From assembly GCA_019095985.1 (NCBI GenBank), contig CM032660.1, positions 34,861,793 through 34,925,792 of the forward strand: DNA of 64,000 nucleotides. The letters are read 5' to 3'. Within the stretch, counting starts at the first letter, position 1. Every line of letters begins with the position of its first letter. Shown here piece by piece: positions 14,001-26,128 of this stretch. The translations under genes were made by a program, and so were the position numbers. The DNA is from Streblospio benedicti (taxonomy: Eukaryota; Annelida; Polychaeta; Spionida; Spionidae). The notes beneath the pieces are model-generated. The model did no database searches, was not told the DNA's origin, and was given only the letters and a program-made list of their open reading frames with translations.

Positions 14001-17000
14001 CAGAGATGCTAGCTAGCGCGTGCTAGCGCCGCGGGATCCGTCTTCTCCTATCACTGGCTGATCACAATCAATCAGGGCCCGATCAACACGCTCCAGCATC
14101 GCCGGCAGTCTCTTCATACTCAGCACACAGTGGATTTTCTGGTGGAGGTTCATTTGTCCTGGGTTTGAAAGACAAACACGTATAATTATCCATTTACGTC
14201 ATTGTGATCAAGACAGAAGTTCCTACTGAAAGCCCAATGTACTGTTTAAAATATGTAATTATGTATGTTTGTCTACAGTGTATTTTCTCTCGTGTTTCCT
14301 GAAAATACTTGCATCCGATTGGCTGAGAGCAGGTGGAAATTTTGATATCTTACACTACAAAGTGTAATTGTTAAAATGATATACATGGTAATATGAGTTG
14401 GGATGGGATATCAGACAATATCTCACTGAGTGTGGTATTTGACAGAACGAGTGAGCGCAGCAAACGAGTGATTTTCTTTCATTTTCCATGGCCACTGTTA
14501 CATTAGAAATCCATTTGAACAATAGAACATAACGATTCCAGTTATTTGCAAAGGAATATTATTAGGAATAACTGATCATTATTTCACTAATCCAGCTTCA
14601 CTGAGTTATAAGTATGTAATAGTGTTAGGAGGAGCTCTACGCTGATGTTCATCTGCGCATTATCACAGTACGGAAGATGAAAAACACATGGAGAAAAGAA
14701 GTGATTCTACCTTTGAAAATGCCTGCGATAAAACAATGTGCCAATTTATAATGAATACAATACTGCAGTTGATTTGGCTTCAATATCCAGGGCTGCCTCA
14801 CCTCAGCTTGAGCCCCAGCCAGTGAGTCGCCAATATTGGGGATTATAAAGCTATACCCTGGTAAATATGATAATCTGCAGCAATAATATCAAACAGCACT
14901 TCCTTTGCAAATAACAAAAACTGTAATGCCGAACGAATCAGTTAGCTTCATTTTGAAGAGTTCTCTACAAAGAGTGGAAAATATATTTTTTAAATCCATA
15001 TTGAATTTGGACTATGAAATGAAAAAACACATTTGACTTCAATATTCGGGATTGTAAGACCCATGTCTACATGCAATATTATTTCAGTGGCTTGTTTCTG
15101 GCTATTGCTTTCAACCATTAACTCTACACGCCACCCCACCCCACCACCCTGCCACCCCACCAAGAATTTCAAATGACCCCCACCCCTGCCCTATCCCTCG
15201 AAGAATATCAAATGACCCCAACCTCCACCCCACCCCCTCCATGAATATCAAACAACCGGTCCCTCACCAGTCAAGTCCTCCTACACTGGATCCATACCTC
15301 AATCAGCTGATTATAACGAGCTCCCCCTCACCCACCTGTCACCCACCTGACATTACACGCTGTTTCATCAGTCCTCATCCGTCACCATCTATTCACCTCC
15401 ACTTTGCGTCTCCACTATTGGGTGCAGTGCAGCGGCGGCGGACTCCTTGACTATTACGTAACATGTGCACTCAGTGAATCATGGTGATTTTGAAATTTAT
15501 TATATCTGCTAGGCTTCTAACTTTCACATAATGTTTATGTTATTATGGGGAGGTGTACTTTGTATATTACCGTGATATATGAGCTTAGTTCAATATTGAC
15601 ATCACAAACACATACACGTTATATAATGTACTGTTGGCTGATTGGGAGACTGGCTTGTTGGTTGCTTGGTTGGTTGGCTGAATTTCTGATTGGGATGACT
15701 GGCTGACTGATTGAGAGCGGCTGCCTTGATGGATGCCTGATTTTTTTTAATTACTGGTTACATTGATGGATGTATGGATAGCTGGCTGATTCAAGTTGGT
15801 TGGTTGGTTGGTTGGTTAGCTGGCTGGCTGACTGGTTGGTTGATTGGGGATGGCAGGCTGATTGAGAGTGACTAGATGGGTGGCTGACTGGTTGAGGGTG
15901 GCTGGTTTAGTGGTTAGCTGTCTGGCTCATTTAGGTCGGTTGGTTGGTTAGGTGGCTGACTGGCTGACTGCTTGTGGGTGGCTAGCTCAGTGGCTACCTT
16001 CTTGACTGATTGATTGACGTTGTCTGACTGACTAGCTGCCTGGCAATACATCTACCTGATACATCTCAACCATGGGGAACAAGATATCCGCCCAAGCAAC
16101 AACGCCATAGAGTTTGACATTCAACAAACATACTTATTGTTAAACCAATTCATAAAGTCATAAACAACAATCATAACCGTTACGGTAGAAAAACTAGCAG
16201 CCAGTTTCAGAAATTGCTTGAGTAGTTATAATGAATGACAAGTACAAGCCTGTTCGCCTTCAGCAAGAAACAAGATCTGCTACATTTGACGCCCCAAGAA
16301 TGTGGCCAATTTATCAATGGCGCTGATTTCTAGTGCGGATGATGATTTTCCCCACTCTGCTTTGATGGCATTATTACGTCATATTTATTTATTCTTTTCT
16401 GTGGTCTGTTTGATTCACGGGTAGAGGATCGCGAGCTAGTCACAAGCTGTGGTGAGTGGGTTGCTGTGTCAACTACAGTACACCTGATGGAAGCAGTAGT
16501 GCAAGTAACCATCAAACAACCTTTTACAATGTATAGTACAATGGCGTTACACTGACGTCTAAACCCACTGAGGTTGGGTAGATCTGTGCTTGTTTGTATA
16601 TATTGTATTAATTACTGTGGATCTACTGTATCAGTATGATAAACAATTTTTTGACTTGATTTGTCCATCTGTGGATGTGGAAGGATGATATATTCCACGT
16701 TTTCTTCATGCTACTGCACACTGCCTAAAATCATATCATTTTGAAATTGTTTTGATCTTGGTTGGCACAGTGGTAGCAATATTTGGCCGTAACTTTGTGA
16801 TGAATTTTGAGAAGGAACACAGTAGAACTAAAAAAAAACAATTATTACCACCTCGATGAAAAGACTATGTATGTTCATTTGTCGGTGCCACGAGCCTACA
16901 GAAAGAGGCCTCGACAAAGAGACTACCTCTCAATTGAGATTAGTCACTTCACGTCAGTCTTCCATGTTATGGCGTCTTCATAGGCAGGTTCTGCTGTAGA

Positions 17001-20000
17001 CATGGGCGTAGATAATATTTTCCGTGTGCCAGACGCCTTGTGTTAGACCTGCATTATAACAATAAGAGAGCAGAGAGTGAGGCAGTGGGAGGGGATGCAG
17101 TAATACGATGATTGGAGACGGCGTGGGGCTAAACATTGGTAAACATGGCATTTCTGCACTCAGGAAACACAAACACTGTATATCTATAAAAACGCCGTGG
17201 ATTTTGAGTGCAGTTAAACAAGGCAAATAATGGGAAAATCAAATAGTATCCTCATTAGGGAGGTGTCCTCATTAGTAAAACATTCCAACAGCAATACATG
17301 GTAAATGATAGGAAAGGGTTTTCCGTATGGCAAGGTGGCCATGTTAATGAAGTATGAGTTGCCCCTTTTTCAAGATGAATGACCTGTTTCATACTGATAG
17401 AAACAATTTGTGTACAATGGATAGAGCGTGGAGGTAATTGATGTTGATTAGAAAGACTAGTGTCGATAGGGGAAATATAGCGTTTATGAAAAACAAGGTA
17501 GAACAATCTTGATGGAGAGAAGGTATGTTATTTATCTGCAGTTTTGTCTTTGTGTTTTGAGTGGTTGCTGTTAGCGATGGAGTTCTTCAAAGAAGTCTGC
17601 TCTTCCTGCCATTTATCTAAGCATTATGTATGTATCTGAACGAGTGCATTATGTTTTTACAACCTTTCAACTTTATTGTTGCTTTTGAAATGACATCCAT
17701 TGAAGTCTGCCAGGTTAATGTACTATACAAGTTTGCTAAGATTTTGTAAAACATGGTGTCCAATTTCTAGCCATTGCCAGCAGTAATATAGTACTGCTAT
17801 TATACTTGAGAAAATCATCTGAAACAAATTCCAATGCAATTTGTTTGATAATTGGTTAATGTGACTGTTGCAGAAAACAGTTGAACTATTCAGCAGACAA
17901 GTTCACACGAGAAAAAGTTCAATTAGCATAGCAGTTGTATTTTAGTCCATTCACTGATCTATTTTTCGACTGTTGGACTAAGTCCCAGTCAGACAATCAC
18001 GGATTGTTATTCAACACATTTTAAACTAAGGTCACCCTGAGAATCAGGTGTCAAGATCTGACATCTGATACTCAGATTGAGTATGTCTGCATAATAAGAA
18101 TATTTTGTGGAGAACCTGAATCTGCTCTAGAACTCCACATCCACGGACTACAATACTACATTTAATAGGTTTATAGTTGAAATAACATGCATATTACATT
18201 CAGAAGCAAGTAGATTGGTACAGCCTTTGACTGGGCCTGGACGGGTTCGAACGCTGGACCTCTGGGTTGACCACGCCGGAAAGCGACTAGCCAGCAAGGC
18301 CAACGCTACACCAACTACGCCACATCCACAATACTACGTCTGGTTTGAAATATGATTTGGCAGCACAGAAAACTTGAATTTATCTGTAAATTTATGAAAC
18401 TTTTTTTTGCATTTGTGCATGAGCATATGTGAGAGAAGACCAGGTTTTCAACTTTCATACAAATAATTGCTTTCCAGCATTAGTGTTCTAAATCACAAAT
18501 CAGAAGTTTATGATACGGAAAATGAGAACCTTAAAATTTACATGTACAAAGACATTTATGAGTTCCTGTGATAAAACGATTATTGCCAATGTTTGAAACC
18601 TGTTGTTAATTTCTGCATTACATTAAACCTCACAATAAAATGTTGAAACTGGAACGGAATGCAATTTCAGCACTTTCTGACTGTTATAGGCCAGAGTCTT
18701 CTATATAAATATGAGTGTATGTTCCCATTACTCTTCTTAATCTTACATAGCAGGAAACCACAAAATAACTGGACTGAAATGTGGAAACCCATAAATATTC
18801 CAAAGCGTGTATTTTATCATATCATATATTCATGACCATGCATTCAACTCTTACTAAATATGAACACTGTAATACGAACACTGTATACCACAGGAGCTTT
18901 CCAGCTACACAAGAGCCATTTGTCAACCGTCGTCTAGTCATCATGTGATTAGCAGTAGTGCATCATGGTCTAACAATCCATTATAATATTCCAACACGTT
19001 TTAGATTAAAAAAACATGACTTTAGTTCAAATATAATAATATCATCAGTAACACTACATGTTTTGAAACAGGTTATTGTCAAATCAGTATGGCCTGATAC
19101 AGGCATGATTTACTAGTGATTTTCATATTGATAGGCGTTTAAATAATAAGAAATGGCTGGAGTTGGCTTTTAAATTCTGGTAAATGATTCTAAATATACT
19201 TTTTTAAATATACATTTCAAGTGTATTTAACGGTGATAATTATTATAACTGCATGTTAATACTGTATATAAGTTTTTATTTGTTATGCGGACATGTTTTA
19301 TGTCTGGTTTAATAAATGTTTTGATTTGATGACATTATGTTTCTCCTACTAGAGGCACGCCCTGCCGCCGCCCGGCTACACGCTTGCTAACGGTCGCAAG
19401 CCTCTCCCCGCCATGGAGCCCGGGGACATCGTGGCCAGGTCCGGAATGCCCACGGACGGCGAGCCAGCCGTGGCCGTAAGTTTGCATTGTGCATTTCTTT
19501 TCTTTTTTGTCAGATTTGTAACTAGAATGTATAAAGCAAGTTTTAATATATGTAGGTTGTTATGTTAAATTTCACATTCTGACCGTCTACTGTAAATTAG
19601 ATAGCTGGTGTCAGAAATAAAACGCTGTAAGGGAAAGACGTGGAAGGTTCGAGCTTACACAAGTGTCGAGTAGCACCAAGTTTGCATTGTGATCAGACCA
19701 TATCTTTTGTGAGCTGTTATCACTCCTGGAACTCTTATATTAAGTAGTATGTACAAGTTTGGTTTGTAAGATTTCACATCTCAACAATCCAATTGTAATA
19801 GATATAAAGAAAATAATATAGGTGCTCACACTGTTATTTCATAACTTTATAGCACAGTTCAGACGTTGCAGACGTGTGCATGAGATGGGGAAAGGCAGAT
19901 AGAGAAAGTAAATATATACCCAGGATTCTACACGATTCAACATCATTCGTGTACACTCTTTGACAAAACTATGAAACTCTGGTCACATATTATGTAAATG

Positions 20001-23000
20001 GTTGTGACAGGAGATGAAGTACATGGAGAACCCCGAGCCCAAGCGCGCCGTGCTGACCTCTATTGACGAGTCGGACGAGGACCGGCCGAGTACGTCCAAC
20101 TCGCCGCGATCAAACGGCCGCACAGACACGCTGCCGCCGCACCAGCGGGCGAACGGGGGTACAGTCTTAGCAACCCTGTGTTAATAATTGATTATGATGT
20201 GTCTTACGTTTGTATTTTAATGTGTTTTTCTCCAAGTTTGCTTGTGGATTCAATGTTATTCTTCTCTTTCTTTGTCTATGGCAAACAAGCTTCAATCACT
20301 GTATTTACATAGCTGAAGGCATTCAGCCATGTCAATACAGTGGCAGTGAGTGGTAGGAGCTTGCTTGCTATAGAAAAGAGAGAGAACTGAGAATAAGATT
20401 GACTTCTGTACTTCTATTGATCCAAAACATCCGAATGATGTTACAAATAATATATAACGTTTTGACAATCAATGTCCTCTAGACAAACATTGAACTCATG
20501 ATTTGGATTTTTAAAAATAGCTAGAAGTGACAACAAAGGCTAGTTGTTACCAAATATATGTGAGAGGAGCTGTTACATCTCAAATTATGCACTTTGCAAA
20601 TACGTGTATGGATGATGGATTCATACCTGGTATTTTTTTAATGCTGATTAGCTTGTAAATTTCAATTCCTAAACACTAGTTGTCTGTACTCATTGGCAGA
20701 TTCACGTTTCACAAAAAATGGGTGGATCACTTTAAGGATCGCATTGGTTTGGTACTCGCGATTGATAGCGAACATGAAAAAAACCCTATGAAAATAAAGT
20801 ATTTTGTGAGAAAGTGGCTGGAGCGCCCCATGTGCCCCCTGGATCTGCCTATGGTACTTACGCAGACTTTACTGTTCCAGGGAGCCGCCTGGTAACTCAG
20901 CAGTCAGACTCGCTGGAGAACTCGTGCACATGCGACATCCAGCTGGCCGACAAGCGCAAGAGCGGGCTCACCAAGGCCCTGGATGAGGTGCTCGATGACA
21001 TCGGTAAGCTGGATTAGTGCTCACTTGGTGAAGCAGTAAACTTTACTCCTCAGACGACCTCTCTATTGATAGAGCTGCTCTAGCTCTATGGTAAGCTATT
21101 TCTTGTGGTCCCAAATCGCCAAAAGGAGATTACCATGAACCTCTATAAAGGGACCACCTCTTCATTGAGACCACTTAAGGTGCTAGCCTCGTCCCTCTGG
21201 TGGATTCTGATACAAAGGGTCCAGATCTGCAATAGTATTCTAACGATTGTTTTTTTTTTAAAGAAGCAAATAAATAAAGGGGTAATGATATAAACTCACG
21301 TGTCTTGGTTAGCATGGAATGTAAACGGTACATTTGAGTGATGGGTCTTGCTATGATGGTAAGCTCGGGAAGTTGAAGCTTCTGATGGTAGCTGTTCACT
21401 GTTTGTGAGGATGGAGCATCAACAGTGACTTTGTGTGATATACGTAAAATAGTAGGGAATTTGTGAGCCAATATTTACGGAGTTTGTGCATTTTTTTCTG
21501 AAAAGCATGAAAATATACATAGACAAAGTAAATTTACTCTTCTTTCATTTAAGATCAGGAGACACGCTCTAAAGCGACTCAGTAGCCTCAACAATAGAAA
21601 TTGTTCACAATGCGCTCATTGAATAAAGATGAATTAGATTATGGTGATTAAAACAGCAATATATGCATATAAAAGTGAACACTTACAAGTAATTCCACTA
21701 TTTCTTAACTTCCACTTTTACTAAAGCAATGCTTGAAGTCTGTAAACCCTTCTTGAATTTAACTGATATTGTTGCAGGAGAGACAACAGAAAAGAAGGAC
21801 CACGTGCGGTTCTCTCTCAATGAATCTCCGGAAGATGTTGTAGAGTTCGACTTCAAAGAAAGGACTAGTAAAATTTCACCTAGTAGATCCAAGCGGCTGT
21901 CATTAAAGGAATACGAGGAAGAGTTAGGCAAGTCATACCGATCATTCAATGAAGATGTGGACAGATCATTTGACAAAGATCTAAATGTTAAATCATCAGA
22001 TAATAAAGGGAGGAGTGATTCTGCTGACACACTAGACTCAGCCACAATGCAAACTGCTAACTCTAGTCCAACAAAGTCACATGATGGGCTCATTATGATC
22101 CACCCATCGCATAGTGAAAGCATCAGAGGGGAGCGTCCACCGCCTCAGCTGGAGAGACAGCAGGGTTTGTATAAGGGTGGTGGTGGCGGTAGTGACACTC
22201 CACTGGACATGGATATTGAAGCGCCGGATACAAACGGACCTCCGCGCTATGAGGATGTGGAGCGAACGCCTCACACTGCGGCGTATGACCAGGAAAAAAC
22301 AGACAGTATATCTGCTCAGCATGACGTTGTGCATCCGCTGTCAGGAGCAGCAGCGTCCACAGACCAGCCTTCGTCTGCCAGCATTCCACCACCGCATCGC
22401 CCGGAGCCCCGCATGACGAGCATCGGGGTGCAGTACAGTCCTCCGGTCACCCCGCAAGTGTCTCCTCCCACCACCAGGCGGAGCAGCCAGCAGCATCGCA
22501 TAGTGAAACCAAAGGCTCAGAGGCCGATGGCTGCCACCGCTGCTTCTAGCGAGTTCCAAGACAGCAGGCAGCAGTCCACGCAGCATCGGCCGCATCATCA
22601 CCATTCTGATCATCATTCAAAACACTATTCAGCACAAGACACCGCACATCAGCATTCGCACCATCACCACCATCAGCCGCACCACTCACAGCTGCTGCTG
22701 AAGGGGGTCACCTCGCGGCCCCCCACAGCCCCTCAATCCAGTAACAGCCGGGCCCTCAGCGGGGGGCCGCCGGGGGGTCGTGCACAGCCTGTGTCCAGGC
22801 CGCCCCGCTTGTGGGTGCAGGGCGGATCTCAGGAGCAGAGGGCAGCCGCCCAACAGGCGACCTCCTCGGGGGCTGAGGCACCAGCGACAGTGGTTATCGC
22901 TGACGTGGACCTGTCTAATATCACATTGTACGACAATGTACAGTACAACCCCTATGTGGCGGCTGATGTGGCGCGGGCAGGCGCGGCGAAAAAGGAAGTA

Positions 23001-23018
23001 CAACATTTCCACTTCTAG
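2026..23018 (+). CDS. Two-pass membrane protein with long PPxY/His-rich tail (unrecognised)
   Basis: Seven-exon model: 2026-2061, 3109-3248, 3706-3844 (or 3850), 19353-19475, 20011-20158, 20815-21003, 21778-23018. All junctions are GT-AG and phase-consistent, giving about 671 residues. The start ATG lies in a strong Kozak context (cagccATGg). Residues 32-53 and 65-90 are hydrophobic helices joined by an 11-residue loop, a hairpin that would leave both ends in the cytosol. The tail is polar and probably disordered. It has PPGY (about 111-114) and PPRY (about 413-416), PPxY motifs that in known proteins bind WW domains of NEDD4-type ligases, a phosphosite-rich SRSKRLS region, and a His-rich stretch at about 527-563. 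Exon 7 encodes 60% of the protein. I do not recognise the family. The short helix pair followed by a PPxYxxV tail recalls TMEM51, but that is weak. The acceptor of exon 6 has a poor pyrimidine tract, so that boundary is the least certain. Confidence 0.75.
2990..3105 (+). repeat. Short tandem repeat abutting an exon acceptor
   Basis: About three to four imperfect copies of a ~20-bp unit built on 'ctattgtattctggatcct' run up to the acceptor of exon 2 (exon starts 3109). The array supplies the pyrimidine-rich part of the splice acceptor. Confidence 0.6.
7181..7300 (+). repeat. Possible tRNA-derived SINE fragment
   Basis: Contains 'gtgttcgagttcctcac', close to a Pol III B-box, preceded by a degraded A-box-like stretch about 40 bp upstream. 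There is no clean cloverleaf, so I read it as a decayed tRNA-derived repeat rather than a tRNA gene. Confidence 0.3.
7632..7832. mobile_element. hAT-like MITE, family B copy 1
   Basis: Ends are inverted repeats: 'CACGGGCCCCAGCATCAT' on the left and the complement of 'CATGGGCCTCAGCATCAT' on the right. Flanks tatacaat and catacagt match at 6 of 8 positions, consistent with an aged 8-bp target duplication. No coding capacity. Confidence 0.65.
8268..8463. mobile_element. hAT-like MITE, family B copy 2
   Basis: Inverted ends related to CATGGGCCCCAGCATCA, with an exact 8-bp flanking duplication GCTTCTAC (8260-8267 and 8464-8471). Eight-base duplications are typical of the hAT superfamily. The inner arms (caaacactataccata / tatggtatagtg) are also complementary. 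Confidence 0.75.
11659..11831. mobile_element. hAT-like MITE, family B copy 3
   Basis: Same inverted ends as the other family B copies, flanked by an exact 8-bp duplication TTTACAGC (11651-11658 and 11832-11839). The two arms can pair nearly end to end (gtatactactatggtttac against its complement). Confidence 0.8.
14396..14480. repeat. Fragment of the palindromic end module of the 26.8-28.4 kb fold-back element
   Basis: Contains 'atatcagacaatatctcact' followed by 'acgagtgagcgcagcaaacg', a diverged half of the palindrome found twice at the ends of the element at 26830-28418. This shows the module is dispersed. Confidence 0.5.
15115..15260 (+). repeat. C-rich low-complexity tract
   Basis: Repeated 'ccaccccaccacc' and 'gaatatcaaatgacccc' motifs, about three imperfect copies of the latter. 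Non-coding. Confidence 0.6.
15640..16045 (+). repeat. Minisatellite (TTGG/GGCTGACT-rich)
   Basis: Degenerate tandem tetramer-based repeat with many copies of 'ttggttgg', 'ggctgactgg' and 'ctgattgagag'. Strong strand asymmetry (G and T rich). Confidence 0.75.
18226..18325 (-). repeat. tRNA-derived SINE head or tRNA pseudogene
   Basis: Read on the minus strand it contains an A-box-like 'tggcgtagttggtgtagc' and a B-box-like 'gcgttcgaaccc' with about 55 bp between them, the spacing expected for a tRNA with a long variable region. The outer stem does not close well, so it is more likely a SINE head or pseudogene than a working tRNA gene. Confidence 0.45.
21035..21200. mobile_element. Degraded pogo-like MITE, family A
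   Basis: Contains the family's internal motifs ('gacctctctattgat', 'cttgtggtcccaaat', 'aacctctataaagggacc', 'tcattgagacca') in the right order, but the outer inverted ends are lost. It starts about 32 bp after the exon 6 donor (21003). Confidence 0.5.
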
Positions 23019-23308
23019 ATTCATCAGTGCGGAACTCTGTTGGCTTTTGAGTTGGGCATGTGTTGTTTGTGTATGCCACACTATTCCTGAGGAGAGCTAG
23101 CTTTGAGGTCATATTGATTTTGAAATTCTTGTATTGGTTAGTGTGATAGGAATTACATACATTTGCTATATATTTTGGTATTGCAAGATTGCAAAGATCA
23201 AAGACATTTAGATACCAATACTTTAAAACATGAACTTTCCATTGTTATGGGTATTTCAATATGACATATTTAATATCCCTGTCACACATATTGCTTTCAT
23301 GTGTCTAG

Positions 23309-23320
23309 AATAAAAATAAA
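23309..23320 (+). other. Polyadenylation signals
   Basis: Two adjoining AATAAA hexamers about 290 bp after the stop codon at 23018. Confidence 0.5.
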
Positions 23321-24415
23321 TTATATTAAATTTATGATCAAAAGTGTAAACTGGTAAAGTTCTAACTCCAGCTTCGTTTAAATATGTGATCCAAAGTATT
23401 TGATGTGCATTTTAGCTTTTCTGATATTTGTTTTAATATTGAGGTCAAAGTTGAAATACTGACAAAATACAACATTAAATGAACAAAAATGTATAATCAG
23501 ATTTTTAAAATTGAATGTACGTTTTCCCTCAAAGTTATTCAAATCTATTAATTTTACATTGTCTATATAATTGAGATATGCAGCTAGCTGTAATTTTTTC
23601 AACAACAAAAATACTTCATGTGTAAAGAATTTGGTTTCAGCATTTCTTACACTTTTGTTTTTATTATGTTTTTGTACCAATATGCATGTCTGCTTGAAAA
23701 TACCATACAATAGATACAATGATATCTCACAGTCAAGACATTGAAATAGTTTTCTCTGTTGTATCCTTGTTAATGTAGAATATTTATGGAATATGTACAA
23801 GTTTTGGTTCATTTATGCAAGCAAAGCTGAATCTAGTATCTGCTATTGCAGACAGTATACCGTGTGGCCCTCTGAATGATAATTAGTGAGTAGATTTTGT
23901 TCAAAAATTTGACTTATCTAGAGGTGGTTTTATTCTAACTATCTTACTTAAAACGAAAAGAAATAAATCAGAGTTGGGGATTATCAGTAATATATGGGGG
24001 AGTAGACATCCATATATGATGTTATTAGAATTATTGTGTCCATGAGATATGTAGATGTCAGTGATTGTTGTTATATGCAACAATATTATGAACATTTTGT
24101 CCTTGACAATGTATTTGATATTTTGCATAAAGCGGTGCAGTTTTACTGTGGTATTTATTTGTTGTTTTAGTCTTTGTTTGAATTTCTTGTATGCGAAACA
24201 GTTGTGTACACGATTTATTTTGTTATTAGGAACATTGGTTTTGTATTTGTGTATTTGTCCACACAGGTACTTGTTCTTCTTACAATGTACATGTTTCCCA
24301 TACAGTAAATTCTTGCAAAATATCATGTATTTGATAATATTTGTTGCCAGTCTATTTCGAGTGTACTGTACCTTGAGAGTAAATGACGTTATGTTTTGTA
24401 TATTATTTTACGTGA

Positions 24416-24421
24416 AATAAA
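24416..24421 (+). other. Candidate distal polyadenylation signal
   Basis: AATAAA about 1.4 kb after the stop at 23018. The intervening AU-rich DNA would make a long 3'UTR. Confidence 0.3.
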
Positions 24422-24489
24422 TATGAAGAATAGAATCTTAATATTCATTGTTTGCTGAAATATCAATAATGTTTAAAACACTATTGAAG

Positions 24490-24645
24490 AAATATACCAT
24501 GTTAAGAAGTGGTATATCTGTTCATTCACGCCCCGAATTTGTGCAATATACCCCGAGCTTGCAAGGGGAATATTGCACAAATCATGCATATGGCCGTGAA
24601 TTGACAGATATACCACTACTAAACATGGTATATTATCATTATACC
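24490..24645. mobile_element. Palindromic MITE, family H
   Basis: Inverted arms beginning 'atataccatgtt' and ending in its complement, with inner arms 'tttgtgcaatataccccg' and 'ggggaatattgcacaaat' around a ~9-bp loop. About 150 bp, with no coding capacity. Confidence 0.65.
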
Positions 24646-25151
24646 ACGACAAGCCATAAAATATAGCATTTAAAACTGAAATACGCCTTGATTTAGTTTT
24701 TCTAAAACGCCATGTGCTGGGACCATCACAGAAATGCGTTGTTGAGCGCTCGGTATTCTTGGAAACCTGCGGCCATTAACATTATTGTGAACAAGCCAGA
24801 TATTTTATTGATGGTCTGAATTCTGGATATCTTAGTATATTACGTGTATTGTTAGTGTGTATAAAATGTGTCTAACAAATTAGATTGTAATGAAATTGTC
24901 ATGGGATCATTCAAATCACCTGGATATGCAACCCAATGCAAGTTATCAGGACGGAAAGATTCGAATCGAACGCTGTCATTGAAAAGAACCTGGATTAGGT
25001 GTGGCATATTGAAAAGAGTACCCGGATGAGGTGTGGTATATGGGTTTTTATACTCCATCTGTTTGAGGCTCTCAACCAATCAGAATACACCATTGAGGGC
25101 TGTGTTACATTGGAGTGGTATATTAAGGTATTATAACTTGGCATGTACATG

Positions 25152-25529
25152 TGTAAAGAAAGTGAAAACAGGGCACGCGGTTCTCCGTCAGGTAGCGCAC
25201 ACTCGACGTAATAGAGAACAAGTTTCAGAGATATAGACACACAACATGCACAATGCATCCTGCCATGATTACAACGTGCTCGGCGCACATAGTGACAGAG
25301 GCTAGTAACAGCCTACAGCCCAAAATAGAACACGGCAGACAGTTGATACATGTGCGAAATAAAGTAGAGGTAGCCTACTGTGTCTAGGGAGATTAGCTCA
25401 GTCGGTAGAGCAGCCACCCATGACATATGACCGGTCTGAATCATGGACGGAAGACCGTGAGTTCGAATCAACGATCTTCCAAACAAATACCTTTACAAAG
25501 ATATACCTTGTCTCTGAAATTCCGTTTCA
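25152..25529. repeat. Direct repeat L, copy 1, with tRNA-like part
   Basis: About 378 bp repeated at 26129-26514 with high identity. Starts 'tgtaaagaaa' and ends 'gaaattccgtttca'. Its last third contains a tRNA-like sequence. No open frame of note and no retroviral-type coding sequence between the copies. Confidence 0.75.
25387..25480 (+). tRNA. tRNA-like sequence (pseudogene or SINE part)
   Basis: GGGAGAT at the 5' side pairs fully (one G-U) with ATCTTCC at the 3' side, as in an acceptor stem. 'tagctcagtcggtagagc' is a canonical D-arm/A-box and 'gagttcgaat' a B-box. The part between D and T arms is too long for a normal anticodon arm, so I do not assign an anticodon. Confidence 0.45.
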
Positions 25530-26128
25530 GTTGGTGGAAGAAAACTGGCCCGGGTGCTTCGTTGAAGCCTTCGGACTTACCGATTCAAAGAGGGCCCGTT
25601 GGTATAGTATCATGTATACTGATACGGTACAACTGATTGGAATTAGCCTAGTGTCACGAAAGAGGTGATACGGTACAACTAGGTCCAATTAGCCTAGTAT
25701 CATGTGTGCTGATGCCAACTAACTCCAGAAGTCCTGGGTGGATTGGTCTGAATAGTGGGGGAGGGGAGGCTACCGCCCGGGAAATTTCGAACTAGAGATA
25801 GTTGGGTATGTGTGATCTGACGGATGATGGGAAAATTAGATCTGAGATTTCTTACAGGTCCCTCGGTCATCGAAAGCTGACTATGGGATTGTGCACTCAG
25901 GGAGAATTTCTGATCTGATAACCCCGGTGTCCCCGGTTCATGGCAAGTGATGGCGACTCTGGGTGGTAACCCGGATCCCTTGTGGATAGCTGGAATCTGG
26001 ACCCGAAGACCAGAAAGAAGGAGCTTCTCGGCAGTGCCGAGGATCTCCCGGTGTCCAAGGGACGTTGGGAAAGTGAGCGCGTCATCACCTTGTGGCTGGT
26101 TGTAGAGGAGTAGGGAGTTGGGGGAGTC

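Larger units (their letters stand above)
3851..19352 (+). other. 15.5-kb intron 3, repeat-rich
   Basis: Joins exon 3 to exon 4 of the two-pass membrane protein gene. I see no conserved exon inside it. It holds three hAT-like MITEs, two tRNA-like stretches, a fragment of the fold-back family, C-rich low-complexity DNA and a TTGG/GACT minisatellite, all listed separately. The open frames inside it are short and unsupported. Confidence 0.6.

Noticed and set aside
18226-18325. Functional tRNA gene
   Set aside because: A- and B-box-like sequences are present but the acceptor and anticodon stems do not form convincingly.
22077-23112. Several open frames of 60-131 codons on both strands across the last exon of the first gene
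   Set aside because: They shadow the long GC-richer coding frame 21778-23018, which has the correct phase link to exon 6.
23378-24420. Open frames of 121-144 codons downstream of the first gene
   Set aside because: Very AT-rich, dominated by Phe/Ile/Lys/Asn/Tyr, on both strands, in what is probably 3'UTR.
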